NCBI RefSeq assembly: GCF_958295425.1
Contig: NC_081154.1
Coordinates: 14,215,938 to 14,279,937 of the forward strand
Source of the DNA: Solea solea
Taxonomy: Eukaryota > Chordata > Actinopteri > Pleuronectiformes > Soleidae
Direction: 5' to 3'
DNA length: 64,000 bases
In this document: one piece after another, positions 26,201 through 37,975 of the stretch
Layout: every line of letters begins with the position of its first letter
Numbering within the stretch: the stretch's first letter is position 1
Notes under the pieces: model-generated
The model's input: only the letters and a program-made list of their open reading frames with translations
Databases searched by the model: none
Told to the model about the DNA's origin: nothing
Made by a program: the position numbers and the translations under genes

Positions 26201-27692
26201 GCCTGCCTGCCTGCCGCGCTCTGTCGTAAGATTAATCTAATTTGGTCTTTATTGAGAAATGGGTAAGAGCAGTTTTGTTTTATTTATGTGTGTTTTTTCC
26301 TCCTCTGCTCCCTTTCCTTTGTTGCTTCTCCTCGGCTGCCTCTGACAAAAGACAGCCAGCCTGCCAAGCCCGGTGTTGCTCTGGGACGAACCTGTCAATC
26401 ACTCCTGACGGCACCCTGACAACATGTACGTTAAAATTTCAAACGGGACTCAAAGGCGGGGAGTGACAGCCAAGCCTTTGAAAGTGGCTGTAGCGCTCGG
26501 CGACAGCCAGAGGAGTACGTGTGGAAAACAAACTAGAAAACAACAGTGCAGAGGGAGAAGAGAGAGGGAGAGAGAGAGATAGTCAGAGACAGAAAATAAC
26601 AACAAAAGTTAAAAGCAAAACAGTGAAGAATGTGGGTCTTGATGATGGGAATTGGCATTAGATTCTCCCTTGGTGTATCATTGTTTTTTAATTTGGTTGA
26701 AACTCCCCCGAGTGGAGCTGTGGGTCTTCCAGGGATTCAGCTGAGGCCGCGTTCTCGTTGCAGAGCAGCGACGGCGGCGCTTCTCTCCCGCTCCGCTGAG
26801 GCCTCGCTCAGATCAGGTCAAGCTTCCTCTGCATCTCACAATCCTATCCTTCAACGCAAAGCAACTGTGCACGAATGTTAATAACATTCTTGATTCCATC
26901 TCACATGGTTCACTTCATGGTGGTGCAATTAATTCCCAGTAGGAATGGAAACCAGTGCCTGCGACTGAGATAAGCCTTTTCTTTTCTGCGGAATTCATAA
27001 ATCCAGGACGCGTGTGGCTTCCAGTGCCGACAGGAAAAAGGACCAGTCAATTTAGATTCTTGCTCTGCTCGTCTTTCATGCACCGGGATGGAATCTTGTT
27101 TAAATCGCTGTGTCCGCCACAGACCTTTGCCTACAAGCAAACAAATAGCACATGGCGAACAATGTGTGAAGATGCATTTTCAATTGATCAACCCGGCAGA
27201 ACACACAAACACAGGCCACCGCCACCTTTTCAACATGGCTAAATGAACAGTGTAAATGGGGCACAGCACAAAGGCCTGGGCTGTGCCAAACCCTATGGGG
27301 GGAACTGCCATCTCTGCAGTCCTGCAGTTTGTGCACTGATCCTTCAGTCAGCATCCACATCTGCAGTTCAAAACCACGCACTGGCTTGAAACTGCTACAA
27401 AGCTAACTGTTCATTGTCTGTCGGAGACTTTGTTTTGACCATAGTGTGTGTCTCTGTGTGTGTTTGTGTGTCTCGTCCAAGTTTGTTTGAAACTAGCATT
27501 CTAAAAACAACTCTAGCATAAGCTACTGTGTGTGTGTGTGTGTGTGGCTTCTACAAACAAGTGGACAAGCAGCATGTGTGCTGGGACACAGGTCATGTCA
27601 GCCTGTTAGTGAATGTGTTTTTTATTCGTCTCCCTTGGTAAAACTATGTCTGAGCACTGATAGGCTTCAGTACAGAAAGCAGACATGGCACT

Positions 27693-27693
<1 letters not shown>
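23291..27693. other. Intergenic, no gene recognised
   Basis: No gene seen. A CACACCC-type simple repeat lies at 24,067-24,103 and (GT)n near 27,526-27,546. The longest open frames (24,276-24,728 and 25,171-25,623, both - strand) show no domain, signal peptide or splice partners. Complex segments at 25,370-25,520 and 26,320-26,510 look non-repetitive and may be regulatory. Confidence 0.6.
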
Positions 27694-27729
<36 letters not shown>

Positions 27730-28070
27730 CCATCGCACATGAATTTCTGAATTTATGCCGTTGTCTAACTCATGTCTATACACTTGTTTACTTACAAATG
27801 TATACATGCAAACACACACACACACACAGGTTTGTGCAGTTATTCTTCTTAGGACTCTGCAGTGATTTGCAGTAATTTGGACAGCCTAAACAAATCATCA
27901 TCCCAAACCTTAACCACAACCAGTTAATGCCTAATCTTAACCTAACCACAATTCCAATCCTTGTCCTAAACTTAACCAGTTCTTCAGAGAATTAGCTTCT
28001 GCCTCATTAGGACCAGGTTTTGGTCTCCATGAGGGCTACTGGTCCTGGCAGGGTCAGTGTTTATGTCAGA
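27694..28070. repeat. (CA)n plus fish-type degenerate TAACC repeat
   Basis: A (CA)n run at 27,694-27,728 and another at 27,812-27,828 precede a segment (27,830-28,070) with degenerate CCTAAACTTAACC / CTTAACCACAACC units and a GGTTTTGGTCTCCATGAG motif. This combination is a dispersed repeat I know from fish genomes; the class is not assigned. Confidence 0.6.
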
Positions 28071-31000
28071 AAAACTCCCTGAATGGGTCACAAAATACAA
28101 GTCTGACTACACACAAGCTGCCGAGAGATGATGTGGCTGAGGTTTACAGAACTAATAACAGCATATGATTTGGCTTCTAGTGCCCTCTAGTGGTCACATT
28201 TATGTGTCATATGAACTTTAAGTGGGCAACTGTGAAGACTTCAGCTGAGCGCAAGTGAAATAGAGCAATTTGATTATTCAGACAGATGTACTTTATCTGT
28301 TTCTCAAAGAATACTGGAAAACTAGACATTTGTTTTTAATTTCAGCATAAAGTTGCCTATTTCCTGATTAACCTTGGAGTGACATCTAATAATACCAATT
28401 ACTACTAACAACAGACAATAATACATTTAGTAAACAATTAAGTACATTTAATTAATGAAAAAAGCTTACATTTCATGAGTATATGTGCTGCTCTATGTGC
28501 TATAAAATTGCAGATACGACTATGTGAATTTAAATTGTTGTACATATTAAATTAAAACTCTGAGGGAATGTTTTCATATGCAAAAATGCCAGAAATTGAC
28601 TTTGAATAATGGAAATAAAAGAGCCGATATTTCAAAGGAACAATGTTCTTTTAGAAAACACTGACTTCAAATTACATTAACGGCTTATCTGTGGAGTCCC
28701 ATCAAATTGCTCTATAATTAGATCAATCTGACTCATTTACATAAATACACAGCCTCTCAGTGCTGCTGCTGTTGCAAGACTATAAGTCTGAGATACTGCA
28801 ACATTTTCTCAAGAATATTCCTTTGTGCTTAACTTAAGAGCGTCTAATGGAAATTATGAAAACATATTTGTTTGTTTGAGGCTGACAAAAATATCTCTGA
28901 ATCAAATAAAAGTGAAACACCTTTGATAATGAATGATTAACTTAAATGTTTCTAATGATGATTTGTATACAGCGGTAGAAAAATATAAAATAAAATGCAA
29001 AAGAAAAACATGTTTTTTGATGATGTTCTTTAGGGAAAGTGATCCAAGAATTACATTATTTAAAACTAATTAGAAAATGGGTGAAAAACAAGAAAACAGC
29101 AACAAAAACTCAGCCGCTTTCTATTCTCTATTACTAATGTGGTGCACGGGAAATTCAAGAGACATTATCAAGGTGCCACGAACTAGAAACAAATATATGA
29201 CTTCCCAACATCACACTCATATTTCTGCCACATGTTTTCACTTAAAAGTTTAAATCATTATTACTTTCTCTGCGATATTTAGACTCCAAACTGATAGAAA
29301 TACATGATCAAATATGACAAATTCAAAAAAGCAACAGTCCAGACGTGCAGAGCAGAACATAGTGACAGATTCAGCCGAAACAAAAATAACATATGGGACC
29401 TTTGTGCAACTGCGTTCCCTCCAATGTGAGGACATTAATGCGGCGTTAATTTACCATAATAAGCAGAAGGCTTTTGTAAATCATTTGCATTTATAGGTTT
29501 ATGCACATGCACGACAGAGCCGGTAGATGAGGGATTTGAGAGGCACCTCAAAGCTGTGATCCTGAGTGTCTCTGCCCAGTGATGTTACCTGCTGGGACAG
29601 CAGCACTGCTCCTCTAAATAAATTGCAAGTGGCCTTGGGCAATAAGAGGAACCCTCCTTTGATCTGCCTGACTGCCAACCAGGAAAATGTGCAGGCAGTC
29701 AATCAAGCTCTTAAGGCCTCGCAACAATGGAGCCGACCCCCGTTTATTATTTATTTTTTAAATTGATGTATTTCATTATCACAAGGTGTCTACTTGGTGT
29801 TGGGGGGTTAGGGCGGGGGGGGAGCGACACGATCAATAATTGATATGCGGTGTGAAAAAGCTGATTTGGTGCCTCTCCTCTGGTGCACTTGTCACCGGCT
29901 GTTGTCAGAACACATTTGCTTTGATGACAAATTTGAAGAAGTGAACAACAGCATCACATCTGATTACAAATTTAGCGCACGGTGAAAGGCAGGGGCCCCT
30001 TCTCACTGAGGCTCTGTTTGTTCAAGTGTTGCTCAGGAGGAATGACTCGCAGGCGCCGAGGTGAGCCGCAGTCTTGTAAGCAGAGAGATGAGAGGGGGGT
30101 TGAACTTTTTTGTCATGTGTCAGTAAACAGCGTGACTTGTTTGAAAGGCACCTGGATTACAGGGTGAAAAGTTGCTCTTTAAACCTTTAAAGCTTTGGGG
30201 CATGGGAGACACGCCACGTCAAAACAGTGCGCCGAGATGGGGAGTGAGAGCAACTACAAGCCATCACTCCCACAAGTCTGTCTGTTGAGAGAGAGACAGA
30301 CAAGAGAGGAGGTGTCCTGCTTTTCACTGGGTTTGGGTCATGCTCGTGTGGTGGAGCATCTTGATTTAGCCAAACAAAGGATGATGCTTGAGTGATTCAG
30401 GTTTCATGGAAGACGGCTGGTGCTGAGGTGAAGGGAGTCTCTCAGAAACAGAAGATTTTGGCTGTTCCAAAGAAAAACAGCATCTAATCAAAAATAGGGA
30501 TCCAAGAACTTAAAGCGTCATAAGAACATAGGTGCATTTGGATAAAACAAAAAAAACAAATGATGCTCTCTGTTGTGTGTTATTCATGTGGTGCATGGGG
30601 GAGCTATTAAAAATACAAGAAACATTATCAACAAAAACGTGACTTTTCCTTACACAACACTCATTATCTGCCGTGTGTTTGTCATGAGTCACAGAAAACA
30701 TTAAATGTCATGTAACAGCAACAAACAATAGCTGTGAAACTTCAACTTTCTGTCCAACATTTAATTTACTGACAATTTGTGATATTCTGCAGAATGAAGA
30801 GCATTTTTCCAGTGTTACAGCTCATAAACATTGGTTATAAAACAGGAAGGAAGTCGGACGTACAGACACAAAGTGTGAGTGAGAGTTTGTGCCAGAAGCC
30901 TCACCTGCAGGTCATTGCAATTTGTGTCTTCATGGCGCTTCATTGCTAAGTGTAGTTGCTAATTAACCTAAATGTTTTTAATTACATGTACAGAGCGGAG

Positions 31001-33990
31001 ATTTACTGTAAACTTTACGACTAAATCCAGATGAGTAGCAGTTCAACGCAGAATGTCAGTGAAGAGAAAAACAAACTCAACATAATTGACAGCTGCATCT
31101 ATTTGCTCGGTTGCTCCTCCTGCTTCTCCACTCTGTTCTTCCAACACCATTTCCTCTTTTAATTATCCCTCAGCAAAAAGATGGAGCACATCAGAAGCAT
31201 CGTGGTAAATCCTGGCCCTGGCACAGACTCATAGTGGCGCCTGCGTCTGGCAATCCCGATAGAGCCTGAGCGCTGGCAGCGACAAGAGAGGGGCGACGCC
31301 TGGAGATTTCCTGACAGAAAGAATGGAGAGGATGATCTCTCAGCAAAAGAGAGGTCCTCATTTTACTGTCGTTATGGCAGGCTTTTTTTTTTTTTTTTTT
31401 TGGCGAGCACTTTTCCGATCATTCCACATTTTCGGGACAAGATTAGCGAGTCCTCGGGAGCAAAACTCGCGTATAGCCCTTGTTTACACCTCAGCGCTAT
31501 AGTGTTTTTGTTTTGGACTGTTCAGTAACAAAGCACGTTGGACTCTCTGCAAGCACAGCTGCTCTCCTATCTTGTCCTACAACATTTTGGGGTGAGACAC
31601 GCTGTGTATTGCAGGGTCAGAGAGACCAGAGTTTGGACTGAGGCGGGGAAGTGATTTGTTTTCAATTGAAAGGAGTCTCCTCTGGCCTGAAATGTGTTTT
31701 ACTGAATGAATTGCAAACGCACACTCTAATGAGGTATCAGCTACAAAATGTTTTATTTTTTCTTCTTTTGGAACCCTGTTATGAAGGGAAAAGGTTGCAA
31801 GTTAAGTATTGGCATTGCTACCATTCGAAGTTTCTTCTATCTCAGCGGGGCGCACATCAATCACCGCGCTCCCCAACTGTCACTGGTTCTGCAGGCTAAT
31901 CGTGTCGTCATCTCCCACATGATTGCAGACATTGCACAATAAGGAGCCTCGGACACAATGGAGATGTGAATCGACTCCCCCACTCTGTTCCCTTCTCCTT
32001 TCCTTTTCTTCCATCATTCCGAGATGAAGAGTGGAATGCTCCACAGCGGGTAGCTTTCTTCTCCTCCGGGGGGAACTGAAAAAGCAGGCAAGGGCCTCTG
32101 TGATGTTGCTTTCCCTTCAGGGTGGGGAGGAGATGTCTTGTAGCAGAGCTAAAGACGATCATTTGAGAGCGTGCGAAACAAGGTTCCCCTCTAGAAGCTA
32201 CATACACGTGGAGAGAGCCAAGGTCCTGACTAATGAGTCGGGGTTAGCCGATGTTCCTCAGTGATGAAAATGAGAACAATGGCAATGACGGCTGTGCCAG
32301 TCAAATAGTTCTGCCTTGGCTCAGAGAATGTGTTGCACCTCAGTTCCACGCGTCTCTCGATGTGGAGGTCAGATGTCAGACTGAGCAGCAGCCACAGAAC
32401 TGGTAGATTCCCAATCAAAGACACACACAGCAGAGCAATAGTTACTCTAGCGCACATAGTTTGAACGAGTGCAGCACAGTCACGCGCGGCTTTCCTGTCA
32501 TTCCTCTGCCGTGTTGCGTCAACACTGAAAGAAGTGTTTTACATTTTAAAACTGTAGATACATTTGTCAAATGAGTTCACACCACGCTGATTAAGTCAGC
32601 TCCACATAACTTTCTCTGTGTTGTAGGGACGTGGTGTAAGTGGCACAGCATAAAGTGAATTCTACTGCTCAAATACACCTGGTTGTTCAGGGATTTGAGA
32701 GGATGAACGTTTTTTAATCCCCACCCACACATGTGCTGCTGCTGTATACACACTAACACGCCCTAAATCAGGTCTAATAGAAGATGAAGGACACAGCGTC
32801 CAAAGACCGAACTCCAAACAGAAGCACAATAATGACATCAACGACAACAAAGGTCACCAAAATGTACTATCCTTAAGGCACAATGAAAGGAATCATTAGT
32901 CTGAGCATATGAGGAATATCTAAACATTTAGTTCCTTATATTTTCTGATAAAACCTTTCCCAACAATTTGCTCCAGAAACTCGCAAAAAACAAAACATCC
33001 CATCTGATAATCTTCCACAATTATGCTGCACAGTGTGATGAAAGAATATCAACGATCTACTTATGTCACAGAAAAGGAGTGCAGCTTCAAACATGAAACC
33101 TATTGAAGCCGATGAGAGTTTCAAGCCGGCGAATGATCAAAGGAGCAAAAGCTTATCAACGCGGTTCCTTAACACTGAAGCAGTGTCATATGGCTCTGTA
33201 CTTACAACTGCAGAACTATGGTTCTTTCTTTTTATTGTTTCCTTTTTGGCCAGCGATATAATGGCTATTGTGCTTTCTAGAAACATTTGCCTTTTCACAC
33301 AGTTGAAGCTGCAAAACACACAAACCGGAGTGAGGGCATGAGCTCTTTATCCCAAATGAAAGGCTGAAAGGTGACCTTTCTGGCATCAGCTGGGCTTTGG
33401 GAACACAATACGTGGCGGCAACTCATTCTGGCCTTTTCCCCTTCAGCTCTGGGCGATATGCTCACAAGCCAAAGACTTAGGTCCAAACATCTATCATTTT
33501 ATACAAAGACTAAAGCACACACATGCCCCAAACGCCTTCTTTTATAGCGCAAACACACACACACACACACACACAGAATGCAGTTCCGTCTGTACATCTG
33601 CAAACAAACCGGTCCCGTCTGGCATCACAGTACAACTGCAGGCTATGGAAGCTAAAAGAGACAGGAGATCATTGTATATTACATCAACACGAACGCTTGA
33701 CTCAGTCCACAGTATCAGCCCCACTCTCCTTTAACATAAATTGAAACAACAACTGCATTGTAACCTGTCCCACGCAGGAATAGGCCCAGGCCCAACTCAC
33801 CGTATCACTGAGACTGAACAATCCGTGATCTATATGAAAATCATGACGCAGCTATGTGCTGGAGTGCCACCCATAATGGCTGTAAATCTTTGTTATCGCA
33901 CCCTAAAGAGCCTTTGTGTGATGTTTCAAAAGGCTGCATCACAAAGTGTGTGGCGTGAAAAGGACACAGAATGGGACTTGTGTAGTGTTC
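28071..33990. other. Intergenic, no gene recognised
   Basis: No gene seen. AT-rich from 28,250 to 29,250. A complex non-repetitive block at 29,400-29,640 and another at 31,140-31,330 resemble conserved non-coding DNA. A run of 19 T lies at 31,383-31,401, and (CA)n at 33,549-33,574. The part at 32,545-32,640 resembles the interior of the inverted-repeat element at 45,631-45,963. Confidence 0.6.
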
Positions 33991-33998
33991 ATTTTTGT

Positions 33999-34024
33999 GG
34001 ACGGGGACGGGGGGACGGGGGGGG
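33999..34024 (+). promoter_or_regulatory. G-quadruplex-type G-tract near crystallin promoter
   Basis: Three blocks of four or more G separated by AC (GGACGGGGACGGGGGGACGG and onward) lie about 105 bp upstream of the first crystallin TATA box. The longer blocks can be split to give four runs of three or more G, so the G-quadruplex motif is met. Whether it folds or affects transcription is unknown. Confidence 0.4.
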
Positions 34025-34127
34025 TCCCAATTCTATAGGTAAACTCTAGCAAACAAGAGGTTTGTGTCTAAAAAGGTAAAAGGTAGTCGCGTCAGAGGCC
34101 TCATCATCATCATCATCATCAGGACAG

Positions 34128-34134
34128 TATAAAA
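34128..34134 (+). promoter_or_regulatory. TATA box of first gamma-crystallin gene
   Basis: TATAAAA sits 56 bp before the start codon, matching the usual gamma-crystallin layout of a strong TATA box, very short 5' UTR and three-codon first exon. A (TCA)n run at 34,101-34,120 lies just upstream. Confidence 0.8.
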
Positions 34135-34189
34135 GCACCGGGAAGTGTGTGCAGGGCTACGGTGCTCAAACATCCACAGCCCTGCAACC

Positions 34190-34948
34190 ATGGGAAAGGT
34201 ATGAGCAGCAGCAGCTCTGACGGAGGGAAATGGCATGATGTGGGAATATGTAGGGAGCATTGTAACAAGGGAAGATGTAGCAAAAGTATTCACATCCAAA
34301 TGTGGATTTTCACTATGTTTTTGCCTCTTGCGGACGTGTCTCTGAAGGGGACAAATACACAAGCAGGTGTTAGTTTTACAACAAAGTGAAAATGATGACC
34401 TCTGCTCACCCTGAATTGGGAAAAATGGTTGGAAAACAGCTGCATCTTAAATAGCTGGTCTAACGTAATCACAGTGTCCTGTTTTATCATTGAATGCTGC
34501 AAGTTTTATCATTTATATTTGAACATTTTTGCATTCTGAATTTTTCTTTCTTTTGGATGAATAACTGATGCTGTTATAGGGACAGCAGTGTCCCCTACAG
34601 TCCATTCCCGCGTATTGCAAGCAGTCAATCTATCAACATTCTTTTCTCTTTTCCTTTTCAAGATCATCTTCTACGAAGGCCACAACTTCCAGGGCCGCCA
34701 CTGGGAGTGCAGCAGCGACTGCATGGACACCTTCAGGCACTTCAACTGCTGTAACTCCATCCGCGTCAGTGGGGGTCACTGGGTGACCTATGAGAGGCCT
34801 CACTACATGGGTTACCAGTACGTCCTTGGCCCTGGTGACTACCCTGACTACCACAGCTGGATGGGCTTCAACAACTGCATCCGCTCCTGCCAGATGTACT
34901 CACCTGTAAGTCAGTCAGACAGACAGAAAGGACTGGAAGTGGAAGTAC

Positions 34949-34979
<31 letters not shown>

Positions 34980-35665
34980 ACACACACACACCAATGCCAC
35001 TCACCTCGCACATCAAATGCCAATTTAAAAATGGATGTCAGTCACGGGCCGTTTGATGTCATTTACAGGGACTCAGTCGGGTCATAGCATGAAAGTGTGG
35101 GCCCACAAGGAGACCAAGTCAGCCTTTAAAAAGAATATGACACGCCCCCCCATAAGACCTAGTGCCTTCATCCTAATTCTGTTAGTCACACTGAGTGTTT
35201 CTGGCAGTTTAGGAGGGGGTTAATCTCATTCTGTCATGCTCATTCTCATCTGTTGTTACTCAGAGACCAAGTAGACAAGCACTCCGTTGCATCCGAAAGT
35301 TGAAGGATCAGCCGAGGACAGGAAGTTGTGAGGGAGCGCGGCGAGCCAAAGAAGCATAATAACCACGTTCTGATCTCTTTCACATCCAGTACAGAGGATC
35401 CTACAAGATGAGGATCTACAACAGGCCTGGCATGATGGGACACTCCATGGAGTTCATGGACGACTGCCCCAACCTGTACGAGCGATTCAACTACCGTGAC
35501 ATTTACTCCTGCAACATCATGGAGGGTTTCTGGATCTTCTACGAGCATCCCAACTACAGAGGACGCCAGTATTTCCTGCGCCCAGGAGAGTACAGGTCCT
35601 GCGGTGAATGGGGCTGTCACAACCCCATGATGGGCTCATTCAGGAGGATGAGGTCTGTCATGTAA
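34190..35665 (+). CDS. Gamma-M crystallin (first copy)
   Basis: Structural eye-lens protein. Three exons, 175 residues: 34,190-34,198 (MGK), 34,663-34,905 (residues 4-84) and 35,390-35,665 (85-175), all in phase 0 with GT-AG introns. This is the classic gamma-crystallin layout: a tiny first exon, then one exon per two-Greek-key domain. Domain 1 starts [20 protein letters not shown]; domain 2 carries the [15 protein letters not shown] fourth-motif signature. Five Trp include the usual pair per domain. High methionine, especially in domain 2 ([12 protein letters not shown]), marks the fish gamma-M class, whose richness in polarisable residues is linked to a dense, high-refractive-index lens. 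The start is set by the TATA box and exon 1 position. Its second intron has a run of 18 C followed by (CA)n. It is tandem with the copy at 36,178; the exact paralogue is not assigned. Confidence 0.93.
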
Positions 35666-35693
35666 ATTCTGCCCATGCACGACTCATTTGAAC

Positions 35694-35747
35694 ATTAAAG
35701 ATGTGGTTTTCAAACAATAATGACCTTTGTGAACTTATTTAAATAAA
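35694..35747 (+). terminator. Polyadenylation signals, first crystallin
   Basis: ATTAAA at 35,694-35,699, 29 bases after the stop codon, and AATAAA at 35,742-35,747. Crystallin mRNAs usually have short 3' UTRs, which fits either signal. Confidence 0.6.
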
Positions 35748-36060
35748 CCATAGGTGCAATATAGACCTGAGTTTCAAGCACAATACCAACTTCAGCCTAT
35801 AAAATCCCACTGCTGCTGCTGCTTAATAAAACATCACTTAAACAACTTTTTGACACCGTGGGTAGCCTCACTTTGCAAGTTTTCCTTTTTTGGGGGTTCC
35901 ATGGAAATAAAGGCAGATGTTGCAACTCCTTTTGTAGCCCGGACAGAAAGTGCAGTTGTACAGTATTTTTGGCCGACAGACTAACAGAGCTTTGACAAAG
36001 ACAAAGTGGCTGCTGTGCATCACCAGTCCTATAGTGCTCGGCAGTCCATACAGAGAACTG

Positions 36061-36124
36061 TGCTGACACGGCGAACCTTTGTTTCATGTTTACAAAAGCC
36101 TGATCCGTGAGCGGGGTCTATAAA
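36061..36124 (+). promoter_or_regulatory. Lens-type promoter of second gamma-crystallin
   Basis: TATAAA at 36,119-36,124, 54 bp before the start codon. Upstream are TGCTGAC (36,061-36,067), a Maf half-site, and CTTTGTT (36,077-36,083), a Sox-type site. Large Maf and Sox2 factors are known activators of gamma-crystallin promoters from similar positions. The TATA box is clear; the two factor sites are inferred from short motifs. Confidence 0.6.
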
Positions 36125-36177
36125 GAGGTCTGGAACAGTCCGGCATTTGGTCTGGTCTGAACTTAAACACAGTTGCA

Positions 36178-37687
36178 ATGGGCAAGGTAAGTGTGCAATT
36201 TAATATATAGTATGTATAGTGACAGCAACGCAAGCAGTTGTTGTATATTAATCAATTCTGAATGGATAAATGCTGCAAAGACTCTCGGAACAAACATGTT
36301 CAAGGCTTGTTTTGATATTTCCAGGACATATTGTACATGAGGATGTAATAAAATGTGAGCAATTGCAAAGAACTGTGAGAGGAGAACTGCAAAATAAGAA
36401 AAATATGGCGTTGTCTGTTGCTGAAGATAGTACAATGCAATATTATCTTGAGCTTGTAATTGATTTTAAAAGACTCTGTTCACTGAAATGTATCACATAT
36501 GATGTTTTTGGGGTATTTTATTCAACTTTAATTCAGTCATCCTGGATGTTTTCCTCAATCTCTGCAGTTTATAAACAGCAAAATCAAATTTCCTTTCATA
36601 CAAGTCCTGACTAATTTGTGTAACTGTTTACTACTTGCAACCTTGGCAAAACAAAATTAAATACTAAATTACTATTGTAATGAAAACTGTGCAGACTAAA
36701 ACTTAAGTTATTCACTTAAGAGTCTGTTAATTGAAACATACCACATACAGTATATTTCTTCTAAATCATTTAGATTATTAGATTATATGTTTTTTTATTT
36801 TATATTTTAACAGATTATGTGGTTTTATTTTAAGATACATAGAGCAGTGAATGTATAGCTTACAGGCGTTGTCAGTTCATGACAACGTCCTCTATGTAAA
36901 GCAGTCTAGAACTGGTGCACTGTGTGTTGTAGCTCTGTGGCAATAATGTTTAATTGTCTGTCGCTGGGCAGATTATCTTCTACGAAGACAGGAACTTCCA
37001 GGGTCGTCACTACGAGTGCAGCAATGACTGCTCCGAGATGCAGACCTACTTCAGCCGCTGCAACTCGATAAGAGTGGAGAGCGGTTGCTGGGTGGCCTAC
37101 GAGAAGCCCAGCTACGGTGGCTACCAGTACATGCTGCACAAGGGCGAGTACCCTGACTACCAGCGCTGGGCAGGCTTCAATGACTGCATCCGCTCCTGCC
37201 GCATGGTGCCAGCTGTGAGTTTGACCTCATCCTGTTTGCCAGTTTAGTTCTCAGGCCTAGTCCTACTACGGGTTTCACCTGTCAGTGCCAATACCTGTAT
37301 TTCTGGTTTGACCTATTACTGCAGTAAAATATTAAGTAGCAAGAATAGAATGGGCCAAATATGAATCCTCAGTGGCTGTATCATTGTATTCTCCCATCCC
37401 TTCTTTCCCAGTACAACGGCAAATACAGGATGAAGATCTTTGAGCGATCCGACTTTGGGGGTCAGAATCTGGAGCTGATGGACGACTGCCCAGATCTGCA
37501 AGAGCGCTTCCACACCCGCGACATCGCCTCCGCCAACGTCATGGAGGGCTACTGGATGCTGCACGAGCACCCCAACTACAGGGGACGCCAGTACTACTTG
37601 CGTCCCGGCGAGTACAGGAGGCACAGCGAGTGGGGAAGCACCAGCCCGACCTTTGGCTCGCTGAGACGTGTCACTGAGCTCAACTGA
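36178..37687 (+). CDS. Gamma-M crystallin-like (second copy)
   Basis: Structural lens protein with the same three-exon plan as its neighbour: 36,178-36,186 (MGK), 36,972-37,214 (residues 4-84) and 37,412-37,687 (85-175), 175 residues, phase-0 GT-AG introns. Domain 1 starts [16 protein letters not shown]; domain 2 has [13 protein letters not shown] and [17 protein letters not shown]. Two Trp per domain are present. It has about half the methionines of the first copy, and its C-terminus ([10 protein letters not shown]) differs, so the two have diverged and are not recent identical duplicates. The Met-poorer composition is closer to gamma-S or gamma-MX types, but the MGK start and exon lengths fit the gamma-M family; the paralogue name is left open. 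Confidence 0.92.
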
Positions 37688-37969
37688 TTCACAGTTATTT
37701 TCTACCAACGGTTGAGCTCTTCACCCTCTGGTCCCCACAACGCTCACAGTGTTTCAGTCTGGTCATAACACCACGTGTCCAAACTTGAAATATTAACGTT
37801 GGGGGGATTTCTTTTTTTTTTAGAGCGTCTGATGTTGGGTTTCAGTTTTGTTGGGTCACTCAGTTCTCCTGCAGTGAACAGTGATGTTTTTTTTGTTCCT
37901 TGCTTTGGTCGTCCTGTAGCAAAACGCTTTGCCCCACAGGTCCCCCACCTCCTGTCCTACTGGAATGAC

Positions 37970-37975
37970 AATAAA
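37970..37975 (+). terminator. Polyadenylation signal, second crystallin
   Basis: AATAAA 283 bases after the stop codon and the first canonical signal downstream, giving a longer 3' UTR than in the first copy. Confidence 0.6.

Noticed and set aside
27812..28070. Possible telomere-like TAACC tract
   Set aside because: Units are degenerate and mixed with other motifs; it is an interspersed fish repeat and not a telomeric array.
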